Source: Candidatus Tectomicrobia bacterium
GTDB taxonomy: Bacteria; UBA8248
Assembly: GCA_016192135.1 (NCBI GenBank)
Contig: JACPUR010000017.1
Span: forward strand, 186,001-250,000
Length of the DNA stretch: 64,000 nucleotides
Reading direction: 5' to 3'
Shown here in pieces: positions 8,369 through 16,494 of this stretch (position 1 is the stretch's first letter; the number at the start of each line of letters is the position of its first letter). The position numbers and the translations under genes were made by a program. The notes beneath the pieces were generated by a model, which saw only the letters and a list, made by a program, of their open reading frames with translations, was not told the origin of the DNA and made no database searches.

Positions 8369-9298
8369 ATGGACCACGGATCTGGAATCGAGATCGAGCT
8401 GATCAACGAAAAGAGCATCCGGGTCCAGGCGGGCCAGAGTCTCCTCGAAGCGGCGCTCGAGCATGGAATCCCCCACCTGCACGCCTGCGGCGGGAACGCG
8501 CGCTGTTCCACCTGCCGGGTGCTCGTGGAAGAGGGGGAGGAGTACCTGAGCCCGCCCACGGAGGGCGAACGGGCGCTGGCCGGGCGGATGGGTTTCCCAC
8601 CCGGCGTGCGCCTGGCCTGCCAAGCGCAGGTGAGGGGGGCTCCCATGCGCCTGCACCGGCTCATCCGGGACAAGGGCGACATGGAACTCTTCCTCAAGGT
8701 CCAGCGCGGGACCCGCGGCCTGGGCGAGGAGAAGGATCTCGCCTTCCTCTTTCTCGATGTCCGCGATTTCACCCCCTTCGCGGAAACTCATCTCCCCTTC
8801 GATGTCATCCACGTCCTTTCGCGCTTCCATTCTCTGGTGCGGGAGGCCATCGTGGCGGGCGGGGGACGGATCCTTAGCTTAGCCGGGGACGGCGTCTACG
8901 CCGTCTTCGGGCTGGAGGCCCCACTGGCCGAGGCCACCTCTTCGGCCGTCCGCGCGGGACTGCGCATCCTGGAGGAGGTGGAAGCGTTCAACGGCTGCTA
9001 TCTGGAGACTTACTTCGGCCACCGCCTCGCGGTCGGCATCGGCCTGCACGCGGGCGCCGCCATCTGCGGCGAGGTGGGAGCGGGTGAGGGAGGATCGTTC
9101 ACCGCCATCGGTTTCTCCGTGAACGTGGCCTCCCGGCTGGAAAGCGCCACCAAGGAAGTGAACAACAGCTTCCTCGTCTCCGAGGCGGCCTTCAGCTTGC
9201 TGGCCGACGCGCCCCCGGCGGCCGGGACATGCGAGGTGGCTCTGCGGGGCGTCACGGCGCCCTGCCGCGTCTTCCTGCTCGGCCGGCCCTACCGGTGA
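8369..9298 (+). CDS. [2Fe-2S] ferredoxin-adenylate/guanylate cyclase fusion
   Basis: 309 residues. Residues 1 to about 95 are a [2Fe-2S] domain with ligands in HACGGNARCSTC (spacing C-x5-C-x2-C, adrenodoxin type) and a fourth Cys in LACQAQ about 35 residues later. Residues from about 122 are a class III cyclase domain: FLFLDVRDFTPF and LAGDGVYAVFG give the two metal Asp residues, followed by GIGLHAGAAICGEVGAG and NVASRLESAT. Iron-sulfur redox state may therefore gate cyclic nucleotide synthesis. The ATG at 8369 follows GAAGGAAG and is preferred over the TTG at 8354. It is downstream of the FMN reductase, a possible electron source. Confidence 0.88.
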   Translation: MDHGSGIEIELINEKSIRVQAGQSLLEAALEHGIPHLHACGGNARCSTCRVLVEEGEEYLSPPTEGERALAGRMGFPPGVRLACQAQVRGAPMRLHRLIRDKGDMELFLKVQRGTRGLGEEKDLAFLFLDVRDFTPFAETHLPFDVIHVLSRFHSLVREAIVAGGGRILSLAGDGVYAVFGLEAPLAEATSSAVRAGLRILEEVEAFNGCYLETYFGHRLAVGIGLHAGAAICGEVGAGEGGSFTAIGFSVNVASRLESATKEVNNSFLVSEAAFSLLADAPPAAGTCEVALRGVTAPCRVFLLGRPYR

Positions 9299-9299
9299 T

Positions 9300-10313
9300 T
9301 CACACCTTCCGGAGGGCGGGGAGGAGCTCCTTCGAGATCAGCTCCATGCTCTGGAGAGCCATCCCGGCGGGCATGCCGGCCCAGTGGGTGCGAATGACGA
9401 GGTGGTTCACGCCGAGCTCCTCCCAGTAGGGGCGGAGCTGCGCGAAGCACTCCTCCGGCGAACCCAGGATGAAGCGGTCCTCGAGGAGCTCGTCGAGGCC
9501 CTTGTCGAAGGATTCCCCCGCGGGCATGGCCTTGTCCTGCCCCCACGTCGCGTAGTCCTTGTATTTCCCGAGGAGGTAGGGGCCGGCCAGCTCCAGGGCG
9601 CTTCGGCGGTCGCGGCCGCAGAAGACCTCCTTGATGCAGGGGACCTCCTTGGGGAAGGGCTTGCCCGATCGCGCGCGCTCGGCGCGGAAGAGGGCCATCT
9701 GCCGCTTGTTGGTGGCAGTGGTGGCATGCGGATTGATGAACCAGGTGTCGCCCAGCCGGGCGGCCCGCTCCACGGCCTTGTCGTTGTTCGCAGCCACCCA
9801 GACGGGGGGATGAGGCTTCTGCACGGGGCGGATGTTCATCCGCACCCGGTCGAGCTTGCAGACCTCGCTCTCCCAGGTAATCTCCTCACCGGTCCAGAGC
9901 TTCTTCACCAGCGCCAGGCACTCCTCGAAACGGCGCACCCGCTGGCCCTTGGGCACCCGGAAGGCGTCGAACTCCACCTCGCGGTAGCCGAGCCCCACGC
10001 CGAAGACGAAGTTCCCCCGGCAGATCACGTCGAGGGAGGCCACCGTCTCCGCCACGTAAACGGGGTTGTGGAGATTGATGAGGAGGATGCCCAGCCCCAG
10101 GGTCATCGCTCCGGCCTCGGCCTGGAGGCGGGCGAGGAAGGGGACGAGCTGCAGCTGCTGGTTGTTTCCCTCGTTGAGGTAGTGCTGTCCGGTGAAGAGG
10201 GAATCCCATCCGTTTTCCCGGGCGTGGCGCACCATCGCATACTGCTCGTCGAGCGCGGCCACCATGTCCCGATCCAGGCGCTGCTGATTGGTGATGAAGA
10301 GGCCGACCTTCAT
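9300..10313 (-). CDS. LLM-class flavin-dependent oxidoreductase
   Basis: 337 residues, luciferase-like TIM barrel. It opens MKVGLFITNQQRLDRDMVAALDEQ; GLGILLINLHNPVYVAETVASLDVICRGNFVFGVGLGYREVEFDAF is typical of F420- or FMN-dependent monooxygenases and reductases, and PPVWVAANNDKAVERAARLGD is the conserved C-terminal barrel motif. The ATG at 10313 is preceded by a G-rich stretch; the longer frame to 10391 adds an unrelated leader. It converges with the cyclase fusion gene with only one base between stops. Substrate and cofactor are unknown. Confidence 0.88.
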   Translation of the reverse strand: MKVGLFITNQQRLDRDMVAALDEQYAMVRHARENGWDSLFTGQHYLNEGNNQQLQLVPFLARLQAEAGAMTLGLGILLINLHNPVYVAETVASLDVICRGNFVFGVGLGYREVEFDAFRVPKGQRVRRFEECLALVKKLWTGEEITWESEVCKLDRVRMNIRPVQKPHPPVWVAANNDKAVERAARLGDTWFINPHATTATNKRQMALFRAERARSGKPFPKEVPCIKEVFCGRDRRSALELAGPYLLGKYKDYATWGQDKAMPAGESFDKGLDELLEDRFILGSPEECFAQLRPYWEELGVNHLVIRTHWAGMPAGMALQSMELISKELLPALRKV

Positions 10314-10408
10314 GCGCGTCCCCCCCAATGTGCGATCTCGATCTGCCATGACGAGAACCGCCAAGCTAAACGCCCGGCGGAGGGATGACAAGGGGGGTGC
10401 ATGAGGTG

Positions 10409-10990
10409 TCAGGGGGCGGGTTTCCCGGCGGGGTCCTTCGGGCGGGCGTCCCGCCGGGCGGCGTCGAGCTGGAGCCTCATCTCCTCCAGCACGCGCGCCT
10501 GCTTGGCGTTATCCTGCCGGAGGAGGGCGATCTCCCGGGCCCGGTCCTCGGCCTTCGCCCGGGTTTCATCGAGGGCCTTCAGTTCCTCGTCGAGCTTTCT
10601 CTTGCCGCTCTCGAGGATGATCAAGTTCTTCTCCGCGTCGCGCAGCTTATCCCGGACGATGCGCAGCTCCTCCTCGGCCTGCGCGGACCGCTGCTCCACC
10701 CCCTGCGTCTCGACTCCACGGCGCTGCTTCTCCTCCTCGAGCAGGCGCACCTGCTTTTCCTTCTCCCGGAGGCGGAAGCGCAGGGTGATGAGGCTGTCCT
10801 CCTGGCCGTCGAGCGCTCCGGCCAAGGGAGCCACGATGGTCGAGAGGCGCTGGACCTCCGTGGCGAGAAGGCGGATGGAACGGTCCTTTTCGCCGAGCTG
10901 CGCGTAGAGGAAATAAATTTGGAGGCCGAGAGCGAGGCTGAGCGCGGCGATGAGGCCGCCCACGAAGATTCGCGCGCGAGAATGTGGCAT
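10409..10990 (-). CDS. Membrane-anchored coiled-coil protein of unknown function
   Basis: 193 residues. One hydrophobic helix near the N-terminus (about residues 8-30, IFVGGLIAALSLALGLQIYF) is followed by a long Glu/Lys/Arg/Leu-rich region (about 35-180) with heptad character, and then a Pro/Lys-rich tail. This is the architecture of a membrane-tethered coiled-coil spacer. I recognise no named domain. It is transcribed away from the moxR gene, and the roughly 145 bases between the starts probably contain divergent promoters. Confidence 0.7.
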   Translation of the reverse strand: MPHSRARIFVGGLIAALSLALGLQIYFLYAQLGEKDRSIRLLATEVQRLSTIVAPLAGALDGQEDSLITLRFRLREKEKQVRLLEEEKQRRGVETQGVEQRSAQAEEELRIVRDKLRDAEKNLIILESGKRKLDEELKALDETRAKAEDRAREIALLRQDNAKQARVLEEMRLQLDAARRDARPKDPAGKPAP

Positions 10991-11135
10991 TCGCGTCTCC
11001 CGGGCGGCTGCGGAAGAAGCATATCACAGCGCCTGCTCCTCCTGGTCGTTTCTTTTTGGCTTGGGAGGCGGGCGGGCCTTGTGCTAGAGTGAGTCCGCCG
11101 CCTTCAATCCTGACATAGACGACCTCGAGGTGGCC

Positions 11136-12191
11136 ATGTTCCCATCCACCGATAAAGTCCGGACTTCCCTCGCGGGACAGAGCTACATCGCCTCGCGCGA
11201 GATCTGTACCGCCCTTTATCTCGCGGAAGGGATGGGGAAGCCCGTGCTGGTCGAAGGGCCGGCCGGGGTGGGCAAGACCGAGCTGGCGAAAGTGTGGGCC
11301 GCGGCGACGGGGCGCAACCTCATCCGCCTCCAATGCTATGAAGGGCTGGACGAGGCCAAGGCCCTCTATGAATGGGAGTACAGCAAGCAGATGCTCTACA
11401 CCCAGCTCCTGCGGGACAAGCTCCAGCAGGTGCTGTCGGACGCAAGGACGCTCGGCGAGGCCGCGGACCGCGTCGCGAAGGAGGAGGACATCTTCTTCTC
11501 CGAGCGCTTCCTCCTCTCCCGCCCCCTGCTGCGGGCCATCAAGGCCGAGGAGCCGACCCTCCTGCTGGTGGACGAGGTCGACCGCTCCGACGCGGAGTTC
11601 GAGGCCTTCCTGCTCGAGGTGCTGAGCGACTTCCAGGTGTCCATTCCCGAGGTCGGCACCATCCGCGCGCCCAAGCCGCCCGCGGTCGTCCTCACCTCGA
11701 ACAACACGCGCGAGCTCTCGGAGGCCCTCAAGCGGCGCTGCCTCTATCTGTTCATCGGCTATCCTTCCTCCGAGGCCGAGCTCGAGGTGGTGCGCCTCAA
11801 GGTGCCGGGCCTGGCCGCCGAGCTGGCCAAGGAGGTGGTGGCGCTCGTGCAGAGCCTGCGCGAGATGGACCTCAAGAAGCATCCCAGCGTCAGCGAGACC
11901 ATCGACTGGGCCAAGGCCCTGGTGATGCTGAACGTCAAGCACCTCGACGAGGCCACGCTCGACTCCACCCTCACCGTTCTCCTCAAGCACGAGCAGGACG
12001 TCCTCCGCGCCCGCCGCGTCCTCGAGTCCAGGCAAGCGAAGGGCATGGCCGCTGAGGCCATGCGCCGCCAGGGCGCCGGGCGTCCCGACGCGGGGGAAAA
12101 CGGCGAGCAGGAATGGCCTCCCTCGTCCCGCCGCCGCCGGCGGGACCACCGCTTCGAGAATCCCTACCAGCGCGGCCTGCCGGAGGATTAG
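11136..12191 (+). CDS. MoxR-family AAA+ ATPase
   Basis: 351 residues. Walker A is GPAGVGKTEL (about residue 41), Walker B is LLLVDEVDRSD, and TSNNTRELSEALKRRCLY holds sensor 1 and the arginine finger region. MoxR ATPases act with VWA-domain proteins as metal-cofactor insertion chaperones or protein remodelling machines. The ATG at 11136 follows GAGGTG; a GTG six bases upstream is possible. A VWA partner starts three bases after the stop, as in CoxD-CoxE pairs. Confidence 0.9.
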   Translation: MFPSTDKVRTSLAGQSYIASREICTALYLAEGMGKPVLVEGPAGVGKTELAKVWAAATGRNLIRLQCYEGLDEAKALYEWEYSKQMLYTQLLRDKLQQVLSDARTLGEAADRVAKEEDIFFSERFLLSRPLLRAIKAEEPTLLLVDEVDRSDAEFEAFLLEVLSDFQVSIPEVGTIRAPKPPAVVLTSNNTRELSEALKRRCLYLFIGYPSSEAELEVVRLKVPGLAAELAKEVVALVQSLREMDLKKHPSVSETIDWAKALVMLNVKHLDEATLDSTLTVLLKHEQDVLRARRVLESRQAKGMAAEAMRRQGAGRPDAGENGEQEWPPSSRRRRRDHRFENPYQRGLPED

Positions 12192-12194
12192 GCC

Positions 12195-13592
12195 ATGGAC
12201 CGGCGGATGGTGGACTTCGTCCACGCGCTCCGGGCCTCGGGCGTGCGGGTTTCCCTCGCCGAGAGCGAGGACGCCTTTAAGGCCGCCGCGCAGATCGGCG
12301 TCAAGGACCGCCAGGAGTTCCGCAACGCGCTCCGGCTCACCCTCGTCAAGGAAGAGCACCACATCCCCCCCTTCGATCGCCTCTTCCCCCTCTTCTTCGG
12401 CGCGGATGAGCCTCCCGCCATGGATGACGCCATGGACGGGATGGGCGGCGAGGACGCCGATATGCTGAAGGAGGCCCTGGAGAGGCTGGCCGAGATGCTC
12501 GGCCCCGAGGCCCTCAAGAAGCTTCTCGAGCATCTCCTGAAGGGCCGTCCCCTCTCGCGGGGGGAGATGGACGCCCTGGGGCGCGAGGCGGGCCTCCCGA
12601 TGGCGGGGCGCCCCAGCCAGGCGCCCTGGATGGAGGGCCGCATGAAGCGGGCCCTCGGCCTCGAGGAGATGATGCAGGCCCTCATGGAGCTCCTGGCCGA
12701 ACTGGCCGCCCAGGGAATGGGCCAGGAGGCGCTCGAGCGGCTGGCCGAGGCGGCGGGGATCAACCGCGAGGCGCTGGAGGAGCAGATCCGGCGCGAGGTG
12801 GGCTCCTCCATCGCCAGGCGCATGCGCGAGGAATACGAGAAGCAGCCCCCGATGGACGACGTGATGGACCTGCCCTTCAAGGGGTTGGGGGAGCGCGAGA
12901 TCGAGCGCCTCCGGGAGGAGGTGCGGCGGCTCGCCGCGCACCTGCGCAGCCGCGCCGCCCTGCGGCACCGGCGGTCGAAGAAGGGCCGGATCGACATGCG
13001 CGGCACCATGCGGGCGAACCTCCGCTACGGCGGCGTGCCGCTCGAGCTGCGCCGCAAGCGGCGGGTGCTCAAGCCCAAGCTGGTGCTCCTGTGCGACGTC
13101 TCGACCTCGGTGCGCCACTGCGCGGAGTTCATGCTCACCCTCATCTACGAGCTGCAGGACCAGGTGGCGAGGGCCCGGAGCTACGCCTTCATCGACCGCC
13201 TCATTGACATCTCGCACTGGTTCGAGGAGAGCCGCCCCCAGCGGGCGGTGGCGCGGGTGCTCAAGGAGCTGCCGCCCGGCTCCTACAACACGGACCTGGG
13301 CGCCTCGCTCTCCACCCTCTGCCGCGACCACATGGGGGACATCGACCGCCGGACGACGGTCATCTTCCTGGGGGACGGGCGGAACAACTTCAACGACCCT
13401 CGCCTCGACTGCGTCGAGGCCCTGAAGGGCCGGGCGCGCCGGATCGTCTGGATGAACCCGGAGGCGCCCTACCTGTGGGGGACCGGCGACTCCGACATGC
13501 CGGCCTACGTCCCCTACTGCGACGCCCTGCACGAGGTGGGGAACCTCGGCCAGCTCGCCCGCGCGGTGGAGCGGCTCTTCGACGGCCGCTGA
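12195..13592 (+). CDS. VWA-domain protein, CoxE-like partner of MoxR
   Basis: 465 residues. The C-terminal third is a von Willebrand A domain with MIDAS motif LLCDVSTSV (DxSxS, about residue 300), a Thr in YNTDLGASL and an Asp in FLGDGRNNFND. The middle region is helical and rich in Met, Glu and Leu, with LKKLLEHLLKGRPLS. It follows moxR directly. In carbon monoxide dehydrogenase clusters the equivalent pair matures the Cu-Mo site, but no coxLMS genes are visible here, so the client is unknown. Confidence 0.88.
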   Translation: MDRRMVDFVHALRASGVRVSLAESEDAFKAAAQIGVKDRQEFRNALRLTLVKEEHHIPPFDRLFPLFFGADEPPAMDDAMDGMGGEDADMLKEALERLAEMLGPEALKKLLEHLLKGRPLSRGEMDALGREAGLPMAGRPSQAPWMEGRMKRALGLEEMMQALMELLAELAAQGMGQEALERLAEAAGINREALEEQIRREVGSSIARRMREEYEKQPPMDDVMDLPFKGLGEREIERLREEVRRLAAHLRSRAALRHRRSKKGRIDMRGTMRANLRYGGVPLELRRKRRVLKPKLVLLCDVSTSVRHCAEFMLTLIYELQDQVARARSYAFIDRLIDISHWFEESRPQRAVARVLKELPPGSYNTDLGASLSTLCRDHMGDIDRRTTVIFLGDGRNNFNDPRLDCVEALKGRARRIVWMNPEAPYLWGTGDSDMPAYVPYCDALHEVGNLGQLARAVERLFDGR

Positions 13593-13596
13593 TCCG

Positions 13597-14004
13597 CTAC
13601 TTCTCCTCCTCCTTCTCCAGGCTCAGCGACGCGGAGTTGATGCAGAAGCGGAGCCCCGTCGGCGGGGGCCCGTCCGGGAAGACGTGCCCCAGGTGGGCGT
13701 CGCACCGGGCGCAGCGCACCTCGATGCGGCGCATGCCGTAGGTCGCGTCCTCGTGCGCGGCGATGCTCCCTTCCTGGGCCGGAGTCCAGAAGCTCGGCCA
13801 GCCGGTGCCCGAGTCGAACTTCTCGGCAGAGCGGAAGAGCTCCGCCCCGCAGCAGACGCAGCGGTAGAGCCCCGGCTCGTGGCAGTCCCAGTAGGCGCCG
13901 CTGAAGGCGCGCTCGGTGCCCCCCCGGCGGGTCACCTCGTACTGCTCGGGGGTGAGCCGGGAGCGCCATTCGGCGTCGGTCCTGGCGATTTTTTCCGTCG
14001 GCAT
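13597..14004 (-). CDS. msrB: Peptide-methionine (R)-S-oxide reductase MsrB
   Basis: 135 residues, the usual length of a free MsrB. The motifs are [20 protein letters not shown], two zinc CxxC pairs (CVCC and CARC), [21 protein letters not shown] and the catalytic Cys in RFCINSASL. It reduces methionine-R-sulfoxide in oxidised proteins using thioredoxin. The catalytic residue is Cys, encoded normally, which matters because some relatives use selenocysteine there. The start at 14004 was chosen for homology ([13 protein letters not shown]). Confidence 0.95.
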   Translation of the reverse strand: MPTEKIARTDAEWRSRLTPEQYEVTRRGGTERAFSGAYWDCHEPGLYRCVCCGAELFRSAEKFDSGTGWPSFWTPAQEGSIAAHEDATYGMRRIEVRCARCDAHLGHVFPDGPPPTGLRFCINSASLSLEKEEEK

Positions 14005-14020
14005 GATCGAAACCGAATCC

Positions 14021-14380
14021 TCAGGCGGGCGCCTTCCCGACCTCGGTGAGCACCTGGTTGAGGCGGCCTTGGAACTCCTCCCCCGGGCCGGGAAGCAGGA
14101 GGGCCAGCCCGGTGGACCAGGAAGGCGGCTGGGTGTTGTTCTTGTGCGTCCAGGCCACCCGCACCTTGCACTCCGGGTAGGTCTTCCCCCGCAGCTCAAT
14201 GCTGGAGGTGAAGGTCGAGCCCACCTCGGGCTCCTCCGGAAGGAGCACCTTGAACCCGCCCATGCTGATGTCGTGCGGGTCGAGGGTGAGGTCGGTCAGG
14301 CCCGGGGCGCTGATCAGGACGGGAAACAGGACGAAATTGATCGGGAAACGCGGGAAACGCCGCTGGTCGGAATCTGGCAT
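14021..14380 (-). CDS. PilZ-domain protein (candidate c-di-GMP receptor)
   Basis: 119 residues forming a single PilZ domain. RRFPRF near the N-terminus fits the RxxxR motif and [12 protein letters not shown] fits the (D/N)xSxxG motif, together the c-di-GMP pocket; [20 protein letters not shown] follows in the barrel. The ATG at 14380 follows AAAGGGGG. It lies 16 bases upstream of msrB on the same strand and is probably co-transcribed. With a PAS-GGDEF protein at 26 kb it points to c-di-GMP signalling. Confidence 0.85.
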   Translation of the reverse strand: MPDSDQRRFPRFPINFVLFPVLISAPGLTDLTLDPHDISMGGFKVLLPEEPEVGSTFTSSIELRGKTYPECKVRVAWTHKNNTQPPSWSTGLALLLPGPGEEFQGRLNQVLTEVGKAPA

Positions 14381-14854
14381 CTGGGCCCCCTTTGCCGAGG
14401 CAATTTGCCGGCTGGACGCACCCGAGGATAGTCCCTCCACCTTACCCCCTGCCCGGAAGGGGTGCAAACCCCGATTTTCGCCGCCCGCCCCTGCCATCCC
14501 CCTCGCGCGCGCGTAAAAAAATGCCGGAATAAGCCTGAATATCCCTGAAAACCCCTGAATATCCCTGAAAAGCCCTGAACCCCCGCGCCGCCCCGCCAGC
14601 CTTTCGGGCCTTGGCCGCGATCCCCCGCGCCGTCCCGCCCCCCAGGGGCAAAAAGGGTGAATCGCGTTTTTTATCGTTGAATATCGTTGAACGGCCCACC
14701 GCCATGCCTTCCCGAAATAGGAGGTATTATGCGGAACGAACGGCAACTCCCCGGTACGCCCCCCTTCCCACGTCCCCAACGCAAGAAAGACCGGGCGCAA
14801 GCCGCCCCAAAGACGGTCCGCCGGGTGCCAATATAGGGCATGGAGGGGAAAAGC

Positions 14855-14904
14855 CACTTACAGCAATTTCGTCCATTTTCGTGCACGTGCGTGGCAGGAG
14901 GAAG
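14855..14904 (+). repeat. Dispersed ~50-nt element, copy B
   Basis: It begins GGGGAAAAGCC, then ACTTA, then the core CAGCAATTTCGTCC through CGTGCACGTGCGTGG. Seven differences from copy A were counted over the 34-nt core. It lies about 120 bases upstream of the toxin gene in the same orientation. Confidence 0.65.
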
Positions 14905-14990
14905 AATTTTGGGGGGCAGTGTCGCCCGGCGGCCTTTGCCCTTGGGTTGTCTTTGGTTTTTCGCATTTCGCTTTTGCTTGGCATTTGGTG

Positions 14991-15019
14991 TTGCCTTCGT
15001 GCATCAAAAAAGATACACT
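14991..15019 (+). promoter_or_regulatory. Promoter of the toxin-antitoxin pair, probably leaderless
   Basis: TTGCCT (14991-14996), a 17-base spacer and TACACT (15014-15019) form a good sigma-70-type promoter. Transcription would start about seven bases after the -10, essentially at the GTG start at 15026, and there is no Shine-Dalgarno sequence. The first mRNA codon would then be the start codon. Confidence 0.5.
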
Positions 15020-15025
15020 CTCTGA

Positions 15026-15412
15026 GTGGACGCGGAGCCGCCCAAATTGCAGGCGAGGTTCTACAGGACTGCCCGGGGCAATGAACCCGTCCGGGAATGG
15101 CTGAAGTCTTTTCCGAAAAAGGACAAAAAACGAATCGGGGAAGACATTTCCACCATTCAATTCGGCTGGCCGGTCGGCTATCCCACCTGCCGGCCCCTGG
15201 CGCATGGGATCTGGGAGGCCAGGACGCATTTAGATGATGTGATTGCGCAGGTCTACTTCTTTGTGGCCGGGGACACGATGTATCTCCTGCATGGAATCAT
15301 TAAGAAGACCCAGGAGACGCCAAAGGCCGCCATCGATCTCGCCCGGAGCCGGAAACAAGAAATAGAAAGCGAATTGGCGAAGCTGCGAAAGCGGCTGGGA
15401 GACAAGGCATGA
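15026..15412 (+). CDS. HigB/RelE-superfamily toxin (phage Gp49-like)
   Basis: 128 residues. ARFYRTARGNEPVREWLKSFPKKDKKRIGEDI and IWEARTHLDDVIAQVYFFVAGDTMYLLHGIIKKTQETPKAAIDLA are diagnostic of the Gp49-like HigB family, ribosome-dependent mRNA endonucleases. The GTG at 15026 has no ribosome binding site and sits where the transcript should begin. A TTG 19 bases downstream is an alternative. The antitoxin gene overlaps its stop by four bases (ATGA). Base composition is lower in GC than the neighbours, consistent with transfer. Confidence 0.88.
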   Translation: MDAEPPKLQARFYRTARGNEPVREWLKSFPKKDKKRIGEDISTIQFGWPVGYPTCRPLAHGIWEARTHLDDVIAQVYFFVAGDTMYLLHGIIKKTQETPKAAIDLARSRKQEIESELAKLRKRLGDKA

Positions 15413-15717
15413 GCAAGAAAACCCACATTGGCTCCTCCTTCGAGGGCTTCCTCGCGGAGGAGGGAATCCTCGAAGAGACCGAGACCATCGCCATCAAGCG
15501 GGTGATTGCCTGGCAGATAAAGCAGGCAATGGAAAAGAAGCGAATCTCGAAGGCCGAGATGGCACAGCGGATGAGGACGAGCCGCCCCGTCGTGGACCGG
15601 CTCCTGGACCCCACGCACAAGTCCCTGACCCTTTCCACCCTCGTCAAGGCGGCCATCGCCCTGGACGGAAAGGCCCAAGTGTCCATCGACGTGAAGAGCA
15701 AGCGGGCCTCGGCCTAA
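15409..15717 (+). CDS. HigA-like XRE-family antitoxin
   Basis: 102 residues with a central helix-turn-helix: KRISKAEMAQRMRTSRPVVDRLLDP (about residues 45-70), then LTLSTLVKAAIALDGKAQVSI. The toxin-first order and four-base overlap are typical of higBA. The antitoxin should neutralise the toxin by direct binding and repress the promoter upstream of the toxin gene. The N-terminal 35 residues (SSFEGFLAEEGILEE) form the region often used for toxin contact. Confidence 0.88.
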   Translation: MSKKTHIGSSFEGFLAEEGILEETETIAIKRVIAWQIKQAMEKKRISKAEMAQRMRTSRPVVDRLLDPTHKSLTLSTLVKAAIALDGKAQVSIDVKSKRASA

Positions 15718-15735
15718 TTCCGGCCGCTGGGCCCC

Positions 15736-16494
15736 TCACCTCCCCCCCGTCTCCTCCCCGTCCACCGTCAGGCTGTCCACCCGCTTGGGATAGAAGCAGA
15801 GGAGGCCGCGGATCTTGGGGCACTCGGGCAGGGGCTCCTCGTAGCTCCAGGCGATGTCCTCGGCGCGCCGGCCGCCGATGTCAGCGCTCCAGTAGGAGGC
15901 GAGCCCCTTGTAGGGGCAGCGGGTGCGGGCGGGGCTGGGGGTGAGGAGCTCCATCCGCACGTCCTCGCGGGGGATGTAGCAGCGCGGGGGGAGGCCCGTC
16001 TCGAAGAGAAGGCGCGGCCGGGCGGTCTCGGCCAGCACGGTGCCGCCGAGCGCGACCTTCACCCGGCGCGTGCTCGGAAGGACGTCCACCCGGACGTAGG
16101 GGTTGCGGGGATGGACGAAGATTTCCTCCTCTTCCTCGAGCCAGGCGTCCACCCGGTCCCAGTAGAAGGCGAGGTGGCTGCCCACGGGCAGAGCCTCCTC
16201 CCGCGGCTGCTCATAGCTCCAGACGGCGTTCTCGGCGGTCCGTCCCGCGGCCGCGAGCGTCCAGTAGGACGCGTCTCCCTTATGGGGTCAGTGGGTGGAG
16301 TGAGCGGTGCGGACGAGGCGCTCCATGCGCACGTCGGCGCGGGGGAAGTAGTAGACCGGGCTCAGGCCGCGCTCGAGCATGAGCTTGACGCGCCGGCTGT
16401 CGGCGACGGTTTCGCCCGCGAACATGACGCGGACGCGGCGGGGGCTGTCCTCGATGTGGAGGCTGGCGCCGGGGGCGAAGGGTCCGACGGACAT
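15736..16494 (-). CDS. Tandem DUF427 protein with in-frame TGA at a conserved Cys (candidate selenoprotein)
   Basis: Reading through TGA 16288-16290 gives one 252-residue protein with two DUF427 domains. Domain 1 (16494 to about 16170) has ADVRMERLV, then TGA-P-H-K-G-D-A-S-Y-W; domain 2 has the aligned EDVRMELLT, then C-P-Y-K-G-L-A-S-Y-W. TGA thus stands where the second copy has TGC. The start at 16494 follows AGGAGG, and the frame after the TGA has no good start of its own. Fifteen nt after the TGA the mRNA can form GCGUCC-UACU-GGACGC. Sec insertion, a nonsense mutation or a sequencing error are all possible. DUF427 function is not established. Confidence 0.6.
16257..16272 (-). promoter_or_regulatory. 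Hairpin after the DUF427 TGA (possible SECIS)
   Basis: In the transcript GCGUCC (16272-16267) pairs perfectly with GGACGC (16262-16257) around the loop UACU. The loop begins 22 nt after the TGA, inside the range usual for bacterial SECIS elements, but it lacks a G in its first two positions, so the match is incomplete. Confidence 0.35.

Larger units (their letters stand above)
14381..15025. repeat. AT-richer gap with 10-bp-phased repeats and dispersed element copy B
   Basis: 645 bases without a convincing gene. At 14521-14580 units of about 10 bp of the form CCCTGAATAT / CCCTGAAAA repeat five or so times, and at 14665-14700 CGTTGAATAT repeats twice. Copy B of the dispersed element is at 14855-14904 (core 14871-14904). 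The right end (14935-15020) is T-rich and carries the promoter of the toxin gene. This gap marks the left border of a horizontally acquired-looking island. Confidence 0.6.

Noticed and set aside
10647-13532. 961-codon frame on the minus strand opposite moxR and the VWA gene
   Set aside because: Same shadow effect; the plus strand has recognisable Walker and MIDAS motifs.
13597-14004. Selenocysteine in MsrB
   Set aside because: The catalytic codon is an ordinary Cys codon (RFCINS), so this protein is not a selenoprotein.
14755-15010. Small protein genes in the gap before the toxin gene
   Set aside because: Open frames exist on both strands but lack ribosome binding sites and run through the dispersed repeat.
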